Assembly: GCA_002381695.1 (NCBI GenBank)
Contig: DFXM01000032.1
Span: forward strand, 55,702-87,987
From: Clostridium sp. UBA4108
Lineage (GTDB): Bacteria > Bacillota > Clostridia > Clostridiales > Clostridiaceae
Reading direction: 5' to 3'
Length of the DNA: 32,286 nucleotides
Of the stretch, positions 1-7,843 are shown piece after piece. The notes below the pieces were generated by a model, which was given only the letters and a program-made list of their open reading frames with translations, was not told where the DNA came from and did not search any database. The number at the start of each line of letters is the position of its first letter. Position 1 is the first letter of the stretch. Both the position numbers and the translations under genes were made by a program.

Positions 1-45
1 AGTTGTTGTCTTTTAGTTTTTTGCTTGAATAGAAACCTAGTAAAT

Positions 46-165
46 CAAGGTTTTGAAACGGTTGAACAGGAATAATATGAAGTTCTAATTAATCTAATTT
101 TATATTTAAGCCTATTTGTATTATGTAGTTTCATTATTACAACCTATATATTATAAAATTATGAT
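46..165. repeat. Foldback family 2, degenerate copy at left edge
   Basis: This gene-free left edge carries sequence related to the element at 31993-32175: an AAGGTTTTG...AAACGG end at 47-61 and AATAATATGAAGTTC at 71-85. The part from 73 to about 160 is an inverted copy of the right edge of the window. Three blocks are perfect in reverse complement: 73-85 with 32274-32286, 108-121 with 32237-32250, and 131-143 with 32202-32214. I see no coding potential here. Calling it the same family as the internal element is an inference from short matches. Confidence 0.5.
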
Positions 166-189
166 ATCTTCATATAGACGTTTTTATTT

Positions 190-756
190 CTATTGCTTTA
201 ACGCTTTGCTAATTATGGAATATTCAAATTCCTCACTAAGCATGTCCATATAAACCTCATCATACTCGTGCTTTCCATATATAATTGCTTTTCTTCGTCT
301 TCCAATCTCTTTAAAGCCACATTTTTTACAGGCCTTTATTGCTGCTTCATTAAAAGAGAAGGTTTCAATCATTATATTTCTTAAATTCAAGATATTAAAG
401 CCGAAATCAAGTAATAGCTTAGTAGCCTCAGTTCCTATTCCTCTATTTCTGTCACTTTTTTCTCCGATAAACATTCCCATTACAGCATTTCTATTTATAA
501 AGTTTATTCTCATAAGTCTTCCAATTCCAATGACTTCATCATCCTCTTTTCTTACAATGTAAAAACCATATCCTCTACTGCTATTCATTCCTTCAAGATA
601 ACTCTTTTGTGTCTCATAGGTTATCATATCTGATATATCTCCAGTCCTAATAGCTATCTCTAAATCATTGCTCCATTTAGCTACCCTTTCTGTTTCTCTA
701 TTATCTATTGGAGATAAATAACATATCTCTCCTATTAATTTTCTTAAATTCTCCAT
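190..756 (-). CDS. GNAT N-acetyltransferase, RimJ/RimL-like
   Basis: A 188-residue single-domain acetyltransferase expected to move an acetyl group from acetyl-CoA to an amine; the substrate cannot be read from sequence. The acetyl-CoA loop is RNRGIG at residues 103-108, preceded by the beta4 strand and followed by the helix of motif A. The C-terminal NEAAIKACKKCGFKEIGRRR is the typical RimJ/RimL motif B. Length is normal for the family. It is the last gene of the minus-strand series, 25 nt after the 2H phosphoesterase gene, so it is probably co-transcribed with it. The ATG has only a weak GTGGTG-type ribosome binding site. Confidence 0.9.
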   Translation of the reverse strand: MENLRKLIGEICYLSPIDNRETERVAKWSNDLEIAIRTGDISDMITYETQKSYLEGMNSSRGYGFYIVRKEDDEVIGIGRLMRINFINRNAVMGMFIGEKSDRNRGIGTEATKLLLDFGFNILNLRNIMIETFSFNEAAIKACKKCGFKEIGRRRKAIIYGKHEYDEVYMDMLSEEFEYSIISKALKQ

Positions 757-781
757 TTACACCACGCCCTTATCCCTTATA

Positions 782-1309
782 TTATTTATCTAATTCTAAT
801 CTTATAATTTCTCTAGTTGGATGGAATTCATATAGGCTAACTCCCACTATTTCTCCTTCAAAAGCCTGAAAGGAACCATTTATTATAGGTAATGCTTTAA
901 TAATATTATCTGAATCTTTTATAGGTATAGTAATATGAGGAACCCATTGATTATCCTTTAGAGAATAATTAGCTCCAATTTCTCCACACCTTTCATCATA
1001 TTTCTCATGAAATTCTCTATGAAAGTTTTTTAACTCGTCTGAAACATGAGGAGCTATAAATGCTATATCTAGTCCAAATAATCCTATATAGCTAAATTTT
1101 ATCTTAACACTTTTATGTTTCTTAACAAATTCCTCCATCCACTGACAGATATATTTTTCATCTATTCCTACATACATTCCCATTGTAATATGTGGTGGTA
1201 TATCCTTTAATTCAATATCTGCTTGGGCTAACTGGCTTTCTATAAGTTTGAACTTTTTATTAGTTTCCTCATCAAATAATGCTATGGCACATAAAAATTT
1301 TTCCTCCAT
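782..1309 (-). CDS. 2H phosphoesterase superfamily protein (2'-5' RNA ligase-like)
   Basis: A 175-residue protein with the two HxT signatures of the 2H phosphoesterase fold: PPHITMG (His40) and VPHITIP (His125). In this family the paired histidines act on 2',3'-cyclic or 2'-5' phosphodiester bonds in RNA or nucleotides. The N-terminal MEEKFLCAIALFDEET matches the usual first strand. Length is normal (about 170-190 aa). A strong AAGGAGGT lies 9 nt before the ATG. It sits between two GNAT genes with short gaps. The real substrate is unknown; RNA end processing or cyclic nucleotide cleavage are both possible. Confidence 0.85.
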   Translation of the reverse strand: MEEKFLCAIALFDEETNKKFKLIESQLAQADIELKDIPPHITMGMYVGIDEKYICQWMEEFVKKHKSVKIKFSYIGLFGLDIAFIAPHVSDELKNFHREFHEKYDERCGEIGANYSLKDNQWVPHITIPIKDSDNIIKALPIINGSFQAFEGEIVGVSLYEFHPTREIIRLELDK

Positions 1310-1343
1310 GTTTTTCAGACCTCCTTTAGTAATCTATCTTCTT

Positions 1344-1847
1344 CTAGATATCTATTACATAGCGGTATTCATTTAAACTTTCTCCAATTATTATTTCCTT
1401 TATAGTTCCATCATGGTGAAGTCCTACTTTTTCATAGAATCTTCGTGCTTTTAAATTTTCTTCAAGTACCCAAAGAGTAACTCTTTTATAGTTCCTATCT
1501 TTAAGCTCCTTAATTCCCCATTTTATTAATTCATAGCCTATACCTTTATTAAAAAATTCTGGTAATAAATATATACCCCATATCTCACCATAAAACTCAT
1601 CTCTATCTTCATCTCTGCATTTACCGATACATATAAAACCTACAGCTTTATCTTCTAAAAATATTAAAGCATCTTCCTCCCACTTATTTGACAATGCCTT
1701 TTCAAAATATCTTTCCCTTTTTTCTGAAGTTATGTTGTTTAATATTTCATCAGATATCATTCCCTTGTAGGCTATTTTCCAAGACTTACTATGGATCTCT
1801 CCTAGTGCCTTCGCATCCTCTAGCTTTGCATAGCGAATTTTATACAT
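1344..1847 (-). CDS. GNAT N-acetyltransferase, translationally coupled
   Basis: A 167-residue GNAT protein. The chosen start (MYKIRYAK) is the third in-frame ATG: AAGGA lies 7 nt upstream of it, whereas the two earlier ATGs would place that site inside the gene or too close. With this start the first 8 nt, ATGTATAA, overlap the stop codon of the hydrolase upstream, so translation is probably coupled. The acetyl-CoA loop is FNKGIG at 99-104, where the usual first Arg/Gln is Phe. Motif B follows as NLKARRFYEKVGL. The substrate is not evident. A longer frame starting at 1865 is the alternative. Confidence 0.88.
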   Translation of the reverse strand: MYKIRYAKLEDAKALGEIHSKSWKIAYKGMISDEILNNITSEKRERYFEKALSNKWEEDALIFLEDKAVGFICIGKCRDEDRDEFYGEIWGIYLLPEFFNKGIGYELIKWGIKELKDRNYKRVTLWVLEENLKARRFYEKVGLHHDGTIKEIIIGESLNEYRYVIDI

Positions 1848-2784
1848 AGTCATGTCCTTCTTCATTAAATTTCTTAACTTTAATTATTTCTTCTGAGAAT
1901 CTATGAGGTTCTTCAATATATGGGTAATGTGCAGACTCATTAAATAGGACAATTGTTTTAGATGGTGCATTAATTTTATTATAATATTCTTCAATAAGAA
2001 CACTTGGTGTTACATAATCATATTTTCCACATAAAAAATAAATTGGGACTTTAATATCCACAATTTTATCCATTATATTTGTATTAACCACTTCATTCCA
2101 TAAATATCTCTCCGAAAACTCTAATCCCTTAGATATATTTTTCAAATCTTCTTTTGTATATATCTTACATTGCTTTGTTATTTGAGAAAAATTAATTTCA
2201 TTATGCATATTGCCACCAAAATTTTTTACATGCTTTAATATGGTAGATATTCTTAAGTCATCATTATTAGCTAAGTTTTTAATATCAATAAGTTCTCTTA
2301 TTACTTCTCTATGCCCTTGCTTATTTCCTTCTTTCAAAACAAAGTCATAGCTAAATTCCATAGCTTTTAAGAAATTTACAATTTGTCCAACACTTATAAA
2401 ACCATAAAAACTCTCTGGATAAAATTTAATTAAATTAATACCAAGTATGCTTCCCCAAGAATGACCTGCTATATATATTTTTTCTTTTCCAAATTGTTCT
2501 TTTAATATAGAAATTAATTCATGTGCATCTAATAGAATTTGTGATAAATTCATTGAGTATGGACTTATATCTTCTGAAAAAGATTTCCCAGTTCCCCTTT
2601 GATCCCAATGAACTACAATATATTCATCTTCAAGCTTACTTTGAAAATATTGATAGAGAGGCATCATTGGAAGACCAGGTCCACCATGTAAAAATAAAAG
2701 TATTGGATTTTCTTCTTTATTTCCCTTAGCTAATATCCACTGATTAACTCCACCTAACTTAACTTTTTCTAACATATTAACCAT
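1840..2784 (-). CDS. Alpha/beta hydrolase, proline iminopeptidase-like (S33)
   Basis: A 314-residue alpha/beta-hydrolase. The oxyanion-hole motif HGGPG is at residues 33-37, DQRGTGKS at 61-68, and the nucleophile elbow GHSWGS puts Ser109 as catalytic serine. The acid is likely the Asp in CGKYDYVTPS and the histidine that in SAHYPYIEEP near the C-terminus. HGGPG plus DQRGTG is typical of S33 aminopeptidases and related hydrolases. There is no signal peptide, so it is cytoplasmic. GGGGTGG lies 5 nt before the ATG. Its 3' end overlaps the GNAT start by 8 nt. Whether it is a peptidase or an ester/amide hydrolase cannot be settled from motifs. Confidence 0.85.
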   Translation of the reverse strand: MVNMLEKVKLGGVNQWILAKGNKEENPILLFLHGGPGLPMMPLYQYFQSKLEDEYIVVHWDQRGTGKSFSEDISPYSMNLSQILLDAHELISILKEQFGKEKIYIAGHSWGSILGINLIKFYPESFYGFISVGQIVNFLKAMEFSYDFVLKEGNKQGHREVIRELIDIKNLANNDDLRISTILKHVKNFGGNMHNEINFSQITKQCKIYTKEDLKNISKGLEFSERYLWNEVVNTNIMDKIVDIKVPIYFLCGKYDYVTPSVLIEEYYNKINAPSKTIVLFNESAHYPYIEEPHRFSEEIIKVKKFNEEGHDYV

Positions 2785-2846
2785 ATAGCCACCCCTTACT
2801 TATTTATTAATATTAAGAACTTTATCTATCATATAAGTTTTCTATA

Positions 2847-3773
2847 TTAATACAATTTTCCACTACCTTCTCTAGCTATTAATGCCCTAATTCTCTTTGT
2901 CATTATAGGATGACTTGCACCTAAGTTATAACACCATACAAAAAATCCTTTAACATTTTTAGTGCTTTCTATATAATCTTCAACATCAACTCGTTTATAT
3001 AAATGTTTTCCTGCCATTAGAGCCATCATTGCATCTACTCCATCTATACCCGTTAATTTTTGAGCAAGTCTATCACAGCTATATTCTCTTGCTCTTGATG
3101 CTGTTGAACCAAAGATAGGTAACCCACTTGCGTAAAGGATAGGTAAGTTATACCACAAAGTGGCATGTCTTAATTTTATGTGGGATAATTCATGAGCGAT
3201 AATAAAAGATATTGAATCTATATCTTGATGTTCTCTATAGGCTATTTCAAATAAATCTGCATTAATCTGAATATATTGCTTACGTATAATAAATGCCGCA
3301 AATGCATTCATTAAACCATTTTCTTGAGCAACATAAACCTCTGGCACCTTCTTAAGCCTTAATTTCTTAGAATGTTCAATAATAATATCATATATTTCTG
3401 GAAAATTTCTATTAGTAATTTTAATTGCCTTCGCCCTCGAAGCAGCATATAAGACATTTATAGCAAATGGAAATGCAACCAACATAATAACCCCAATGAA
3501 TAACCATTTTACCTCTACAGGTATTTCTTCATTAAACAAGGGAGTTTCTGTTTCCTCAGTGGATTTCAGATACTCCTGAAAGGTTAAAATTTCCTCATTT
3601 GCTCTTTTTATATTTTTATCAAAGTTTCCTATACAACTCCCAACAACTATTATCACCATTAATAAGTTTAGGAAAACCAATCTCCTATACCAACGTCTTT
3701 CAGCTTTGTGCCTACAGCTCTTGATTTCCTTCTTGCTTAATACAACACAATTCTCATTTTCAATATAATTCAT
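2847..3773 (-). CDS. M48-family membrane metallopeptidase
   Basis: A 308-residue zinc protease of the HtpX/Ste24 type. The zinc motif HELSH is at 194-198, the third ligand is probably Glu230 in REYSCD, and the family's SHP turn is at 287-289. Two transmembrane segments (about 31-49 and 90-110) precede the catalytic domain, so it is likely membrane-anchored with a cytoplasmic active site. AAGGAG lies 8 nt before the ATG. It follows the AgrC-like kinase gene, and the 116-nt gap between them holds a pair of LytTR-style direct repeats. The protease is therefore a candidate target of the adjacent two-component system. Its substrate is unknown. Confidence 0.9.
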   Translation of the reverse strand: MNYIENENCVVLSKKEIKSCRHKAERRWYRRLVFLNLLMVIIVVGSCIGNFDKNIKRANEEILTFQEYLKSTEETETPLFNEEIPVEVKWLFIGVIMLVAFPFAINVLYAASRAKAIKITNRNFPEIYDIIIEHSKKLRLKKVPEVYVAQENGLMNAFAAFIIRKQYIQINADLFEIAYREHQDIDSISFIIAHELSHIKLRHATLWYNLPILYASGLPIFGSTASRAREYSCDRLAQKLTGIDGVDAMMALMAGKHLYKRVDVEDYIESTKNVKGFFVWCYNLGASHPIMTKRIRALIAREGSGKLY

Positions 3774-3855
3774 AATAAAACTCCTTCATAACTATTCATA
3801 ATCCTTTTCTTATTCACATTCTATCATCGTAAAATCAAAAAAGATAAAGTCAGTG

Positions 3856-3885
3856 GTGAAATGCATTTAAAAAGGTGTGAAATGT
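3856..3885 (-). promoter_or_regulatory. Candidate LytTR binding site (two 9-bp direct repeats)
   Basis: On the minus strand the 9-mers ACATTTCAC (3885-3877) and GCATTTCAC (3864-3856) are direct repeats separated by 12 nt, a 21-nt period. That is the geometry bound by dimers of AgrA/ComE-type LytTR regulators. The -10-like TAGAAT lies at 3823-3818, about 32 nt further on, and there is no good -35, as expected for an activated promoter. The repeats start directly after the kinase stop codon and precede the M48 gene. The sequence is not a strict AgrA consensus, so this is an inference from spacing and context. Confidence 0.45.
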
Positions 3886-3889
3886 ATTT

Positions 3890-5200
3890 TTAAATTAGAA
3901 GGATCATTTCTAATTTGAATTCATATAACTTTTTAGGGATTATCTCATCACAACTAATAAGTAATTCTCCATTATATTTTCCAATTACATTTTTCATATT
4001 TTCAAGTCCAAATCCATGATTTAAATTATCACCTTTATTACTTCTAATTGTATTATCCTTAATGAGAAGCTCTTTATCAGCTGGGTTTGTAAATATTATA
4101 ATCATATAATTTCTATCCCTTTTAACAGATATATTTATATACTTGTCAATCTTATCTGGTAGTTTACTGCAAAATTCTATGGCATTATCAATTGCATTAG
4201 AAATAATAATAACTGTATCAACAGGAGCTAATTTACCTATTATTCCAAAATCACCGTCAATATTAATATTAATCCCATTTTTATTTGCTATGGTATTCTT
4301 TTCATTTATTATGGCATCTACTATATCATTTCCACTGCATAAATCTGTATCAGTATTTATAATGATTTCTCCTAAATTATCTATATATTGACTAAGGTTA
4401 TCATATTTTTTTCTTTTACAGAGTTCATAAATACATAGCATATGATTTTTCATATCATGCTTAATTTTTCTTGTTTCTCGCTGTGACAGCTTATACGCCT
4501 CAAAGTGCCTTAACTGAGCCTCCATATAATGCTCGTTAATTTTAACAATACTTTTATAATAATTTATTGATTTATTTTTAGTTATAGCTATTACTGTAGA
4601 TATTACAAGAATAATCATTGCTACTAATACAAAGATTGAAGCACCTATTTCATAATCTCCCAATATCTTGTTAATTCTCATTTCATTAAGGCCTAAAAGT
4701 GAAGTTACTACTAAAACTGAACTACACATAATTATTAGCTTGTCCCAAGTATTAAGAATAAAATAATCCTTAAAACCTTTTCTAGCACGAATAATATATA
4801 CTAATGCTATTATTGTTAACGCATCAGCTAAGATACTAAAATATATGTTACTGCTTATTACTGAAAGTTCTTTATTGGAAATTACTATTAATAATAAGCT
4901 AGCTATACAATAAGGAATCATCCCAGTAAAAATTGCTGGAAATACTAAGAACATTCCCCTAATACGCTTTCTTTTTCTTGATAGAAATATTACAGTACTA
5001 GGTATTATAAATGCCAGTTCAACCCCACCGTATCCACTCCATAATCTCCTAATAATAAAATCAATAGCTAAATAGCTTATTACTATGAGTATCCATTTCT
5101 TTTTTCCAAGTTCAATACTTTCTCCATAAATATATTTAAGTATAAGTATTACAAATATTGTTACGAATAGTCCCCCATAATAACTATAAAGATCAATCAT
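3890..5200 (-). CDS. AgrC-like sensor histidine kinase (GHKL ATPase)
   Basis: A 436-residue kinase. The first ~207 residues form about six or seven hydrophobic segments (e.g. 11-25, 36-52, 60-73, 83-108, 119-137, 154-170, 186-207), as in AgrC-type peptide receptors. A cytoplasmic helix leads to the phospho-accepting His248 in KHDMKNH. The ATPase domain has an N-box with Asn335 and Asn339 (SNAIDNA) and a G-box HGFGLENM at 395-402. It lies 18 nt downstream of the LytTR regulator gene, which is surely its partner. AAGGAG overlaps the regulator's stop region, but spacing to the ATG is long (about 14 nt). No agrB or agrD gene was found nearby, so its signal is unknown. Confidence 0.9.
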   Translation of the reverse strand: MIDLYSYYGGLFVTIFVILILKYIYGESIELGKKKWILIVISYLAIDFIIRRLWSGYGGVELAFIIPSTVIFLSRKRKRIRGMFLVFPAIFTGMIPYCIASLLLIVISNKELSVISSNIYFSILADALTIIALVYIIRARKGFKDYFILNTWDKLIIMCSSVLVVTSLLGLNEMRINKILGDYEIGASIFVLVAMIILVISTVIAITKNKSINYYKSIVKINEHYMEAQLRHFEAYKLSQRETRKIKHDMKNHMLCIYELCKRKKYDNLSQYIDNLGEIIINTDTDLCSGNDIVDAIINEKNTIANKNGININIDGDFGIIGKLAPVDTVIIISNAIDNAIEFCSKLPDKIDKYINISVKRDRNYMIIIFTNPADKELLIKDNTIRSNKGDNLNHGFGLENMKNVIGKYNGELLISCDEIIPKKLYEFKLEMILLI

Positions 5201-5218
5201 CTTATATATCTTTTCTCC

Positions 5219-5926
5219 TTATTTTGCATAATTTCTTATATAATTTATTATGCTACTCTTAAACTCTTTTGCTTTATTTCTACTTATTACAATTTTTTCA
5301 CCATTTTCAAGCTGAATTTCTTTATTATCATAAATTCGTACATAGCTTAGATTTACTAAATAACTTCTATGAGTTCTAAAGAACATATCACTACTTAGTT
5401 CTTCCTCTATTTCATTTAGAGTTTTCCTTATTAGAAAATTATGATTCTTGATATTTATTGATATGTTATTGTTTTTTGCCTCTATGTATAAGATATCTCT
5501 AATTTTAATAAGGACTTCATCATGCCCATCTTTTATAACAAGCTTTTTATTCTTAATAAATTCTCTATTAACATCTTTTAATGCATTAATCAATTTCATC
5601 TCATTAATTGGCTTTGTAAGAAATCTATAGGCATTGACTTCATACCCTTCTGGTGCGTACTCTACATGACTTGTTAAAAATATTAAAATCACATCCTCAT
5701 CAATATTTCTTATTCCTTTTGCTGTATCAATGCCATTAATCTTGTCCATCTCCATATCAAGAAATATTAAATCATAGCATACTTTTTTACTATTATAAGC
5801 TTTAAGTAATTCCTCTCCCGACCCATAGGTATCAATAATAATATCCAAACTAAAGAAATACTTTTCCAAGTATTCTTCAAAATTACTATGAAATATCTTA
5901 TCATCATCACAAATTGCAATTCTCAC
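5219..5926 (-). CDS. LytTR-family response regulator (AgrA-like)
   Basis: A 235-residue regulator with an N-terminal receiver domain (1-120): acidic pocket DDD at 7-9, phosphorylation site Asp57 in FLDMEM, and Lys105 in FLTKP. The C-terminal half (about 130-232) is a LytTR DNA-binding domain, with FFRTHRSYLVNL as its best-conserved part. The start is a GTG (5926-5924), supported by the family-typical MRIAICDDD. The ribosome binding site is weak. The final G of a TAG stop of a possible 30-codon upstream frame (6018-5926) is also the first G of this GTG, so weak translational coupling is possible. It forms an operon with the kinase gene downstream. Confidence 0.92.
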   Translation of the reverse strand: MRIAICDDDKIFHSNFEEYLEKYFFSLDIIIDTYGSGEELLKAYNSKKVCYDLIFLDMEMDKINGIDTAKGIRNIDEDVILIFLTSHVEYAPEGYEVNAYRFLTKPINEMKLINALKDVNREFIKNKKLVIKDGHDEVLIKIRDILYIEAKNNNISINIKNHNFLIRKTLNEIEEELSSDMFFRTHRSYLVNLSYVRIYDNKEIQLENGEKIVISRNKAKEFKSSIINYIRNYAK

Positions 5927-5928
5927 TA

Positions 5929-6299
5929 AGTCACTGCCTTTCGCATTATTTTCCTTCTAAAAGTACATATGATTCTCAAATAGGGTTTCGCAATTTCACT
6001 ATTTACAAAGTATCCCATATCCCTAATTTATTTCATATTTATGTATAAAATTCTATAATTCTATCTCTTATTTTCACTGTCTATTACTATATTATAACAT
6101 TTAATAATAACATCACATATTAATAAATATTCTATTTTATTATCAATTTGTTGATATCCTCAACCCGTATGAATACTATATCTTTTTATAGTTTCATATT
6201 TTTTTATAGTTTTGTTCTTTTATTTTTAAATTACTATAATCTATAATTTTAGATTACGCCTTATGCTACTTTCATGATTTTGAAAACAATTTAATAATA
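5929..6299. other. Intergenic region upstream of the two-component operon
   Basis: This is a very AT-rich 371-nt gap with no convincing gene. A 12-bp direct repeat TTTTTATAGTTT occurs at 6183-6194 and 6201-6212, an 18-nt period, which does not match LytTR spacing. TATAAT-like sequences are present on the minus strand but lack a clear -35. A frame of 30 codons (6018-5926) ends on the regulator's start codon; its ribosome binding site is too close to the ATG to be persuasive. The promoter of the two-component operon must lie here, but I cannot place it. Confidence 0.4.
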
Positions 6300-6707
6300 T
6301 TATAACTTTTTGGTGAAAATTATTTCTAAGGCCTCATTTTCTAATAATAAACTACCTGAATCCTTATATCCTAACGCTCTATAAAAATGTTGAGCATTTT
6401 CATTAGATAAGGTAGATGTCATAATTAATTCATACCCTTTATCTTTCATTTCCTCTTCCCAAAAACTTACTACTTCTTTTCCTAATCCTTTGCTTCTATA
6501 ATTTTCATCAATATAGAGCATGTTCATAAAGGGGGTATTATCCCAAAAATAGTTATATCTTAACCAGCCTATATTACTATCATCCTTATCCTTAATCACT
6601 ATGATTTCTTTATTTTTAATTTTCCTTTTTATTAATTCTTCTACTATATGTTTATCTACTTCTTTTATATATTCATAATCTATTTCTTTTGCATATTGAA
6701 ATCTCAT
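6300..6707 (-). CDS. GNAT N-acetyltransferase
   Basis: A compact 135-residue GNAT. The acetyl-CoA loop RSKGLG is at 71-76 after the beta4 strand MNMLYIDENY. The C-terminal motif NENAQHFYRALGYKDSGSLL matches motif B, and the last strand EALEIIFTKKL closes the fold. Length is at the low end for complete GNATs. The gene follows the next GNAT with a 38-nt gap and is the last of a short run that ends before the two-component operon promoter region. The substrate is not predictable. Confidence 0.88.
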   Translation of the reverse strand: MRFQYAKEIDYEYIKEVDKHIVEELIKRKIKNKEIIVIKDKDDSNIGWLRYNYFWDNTPFMNMLYIDENYRSKGLGKEVVSFWEEEMKDKGYELIMTSTLSNENAQHFYRALGYKDSGSLLLENEALEIIFTKKL

Positions 6708-6745
6708 TTTAAACTGCCTACTTTCTATTACTATTAGTCTTTTCT

Positions 6746-7189
6746 CTAAGGCTCATAGCTCTTTCTAAAGCCCATAATATTTCTAAATTTATTTTTGGTA
6801 TAAAATTCATAAACCTCTTTATCTGCAAGTAATTCTATTCTTGTTCTAGGATATAACTCATGACAAATATCTATCAAAGCTTTTCCAATACCATTACCTC
6901 TATAATCTTTATGCACTATAAGTTCTGTTATAAAAGTGGTTATATGACCATCTGTAAAACCTCTTACTAATCCAATTATTCTATCTCCTTTAACAGCTAC
7001 AAGTGCAATGCCAGAATTTCTCCATGCCTCTAAGCTATCTTTATCTCTATTTATGAATGTCATCCATCCTTCTTCTTTATACAGATTTTGAATAGAAGAA
7101 AAATCTATCTTATTAAATTCTCTAATAATAATTCCTTGTGCTAAATTAATATTAGACAATATACTATCAGTTATAATAATATCTTTCAT
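6746..7189 (-). CDS. GNAT N-acetyltransferase
   Basis: A 147-residue GNAT from the chosen start MKDIIITD. The in-frame ATG three codons earlier touches the ribosome binding site AAAGGA, while this ATG is about 8 nt away from it. The acetyl-CoA loop RGNGIG is at 97-102, followed by KALIDICHELYPRTRIELLA. YEFYTKNKFRNIMGFRKSYE near the end is the usual motif B tyrosine helix. The segment GWMTFINRDKDSLEAW resembles the general GNAT N-terminus. Function is not more specific than acyl transfer. Confidence 0.88.
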   Translation of the reverse strand: MKDIIITDSILSNINLAQGIIIREFNKIDFSSIQNLYKEEGWMTFINRDKDSLEAWRNSGIALVAVKGDRIIGLVRGFTDGHITTFITELIVHKDYRGNGIGKALIDICHELYPRTRIELLADKEVYEFYTKNKFRNIMGFRKSYEP

Positions 7190-7229
7190 AAAGACCATCC
7201 TTTCTCTTTTAAAATAAACTCAATATATA

Positions 7230-7282
7230 AAATTTAGACTTTGTTCTAATATCAACACTATGCTAAAACAAAGCCAAAATTT
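7230..7282. repeat. 53-bp imperfect inverted repeat with CTTTGTTYTA arms
   Basis: Left arm 7230-7248 pairs with right arm 7264-7282 at 16 of 19 positions around a 15-nt loop. The arms contain CTTTGTTCTA and its complement TAAAACAAAG, the same terminal motif as the element at 31993-32175. The hairpin fills most of the gap between two GNAT genes. It may be a minimal foldback element of that family, or simply a transcript hairpin. Confidence 0.5.
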
Positions 7283-7286
7283 ATTA

Positions 7287-7781
7287 TTAAAGTATTAACT
7301 CATAGGATTTCTCGTTATGATTCTCTCCTATTTCAATAAATCCTAGAGCTTTAAATAAATTTTGAGAACGCTTATTATAATGGTATATTGCTGGAATAGA
7401 TATTTTATTTAATCCTATAGCTCTTGCTCTCTCAATAAGTTTAGCAATAACTTTAGTGCCTATGCCTTTTCCCCAATAAGCTTCCTCGCCTATAGCTATG
7501 GGAATGTTTTCTTCTGATAAGGTAACATCTCCAATTGATTTCCACTGCATTTCTTCCAATACTTCAATAAAATATAGTTCTCCTACATTACTTAGATATT
7601 CGTACATCTTTATAATCTCTTCAATGTTATAAATCTTATCTTTTGCTCCCTCTGAATAGTACATTACCTTAGGATTACTATACCAAGGAACTGCTGTGCT
7701 CCATTCCTCTTTCTTAGGGCTTCTCACTCTTAATTTATAATCTATAAATATAATCTCTGGTTGATTTATATTTCTTATCAT
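7287..7781 (-). CDS. GNAT N-acetyltransferase
   Basis: A 164-residue GNAT with acetyl-CoA loop WGKGIG at 103-108 in EEAYWGKGIGTKVIAKL. The C-terminal NKRSQNLFKALGFIEIGENH matches RimJ/RimL-type motif B. The N-terminus IFIDYKLRVRSPKKEEW is typical of the first strand and helix. The gene is followed by a 53-bp inverted repeat that overlaps or abuts its stop region. Spacing from AAAGGA to the ATG is long (about 14 nt), so translation may be weak or the start may differ slightly. The substrate is unknown. Confidence 0.86.
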   Translation of the reverse strand: MIRNINQPEIIFIDYKLRVRSPKKEEWSTAVPWYSNPKVMYYSEGAKDKIYNIEEIIKMYEYLSNVGELYFIEVLEEMQWKSIGDVTLSEENIPIAIGEEAYWGKGIGTKVIAKLIERARAIGLNKISIPAIYHYNKRSQNLFKALGFIEIGENHNEKSYELIL

Positions 7782-7843
7782 TTATTTTCACTTATCCTTT
7801 ATATTTACTATTTCATTTAAGTCTCTAAATCATTTGTTTTTAT

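Noticed and set aside
5926..6018. 30-codon frame whose TAG overlaps the GTG start of the response regulator
   Set aside because: The only Shine-Dalgarno-like sequence is 2-3 nt from the ATG and the peptide has no recognisable character; kept only as a remark.
6183..6212. Direct repeat TTTTTATAGTTT as a second LytTR site
   Set aside because: The 18-nt period does not give the 12-13 nt spacing between 9-mers, and the sequence is unlike the repeats at 3856-3885.
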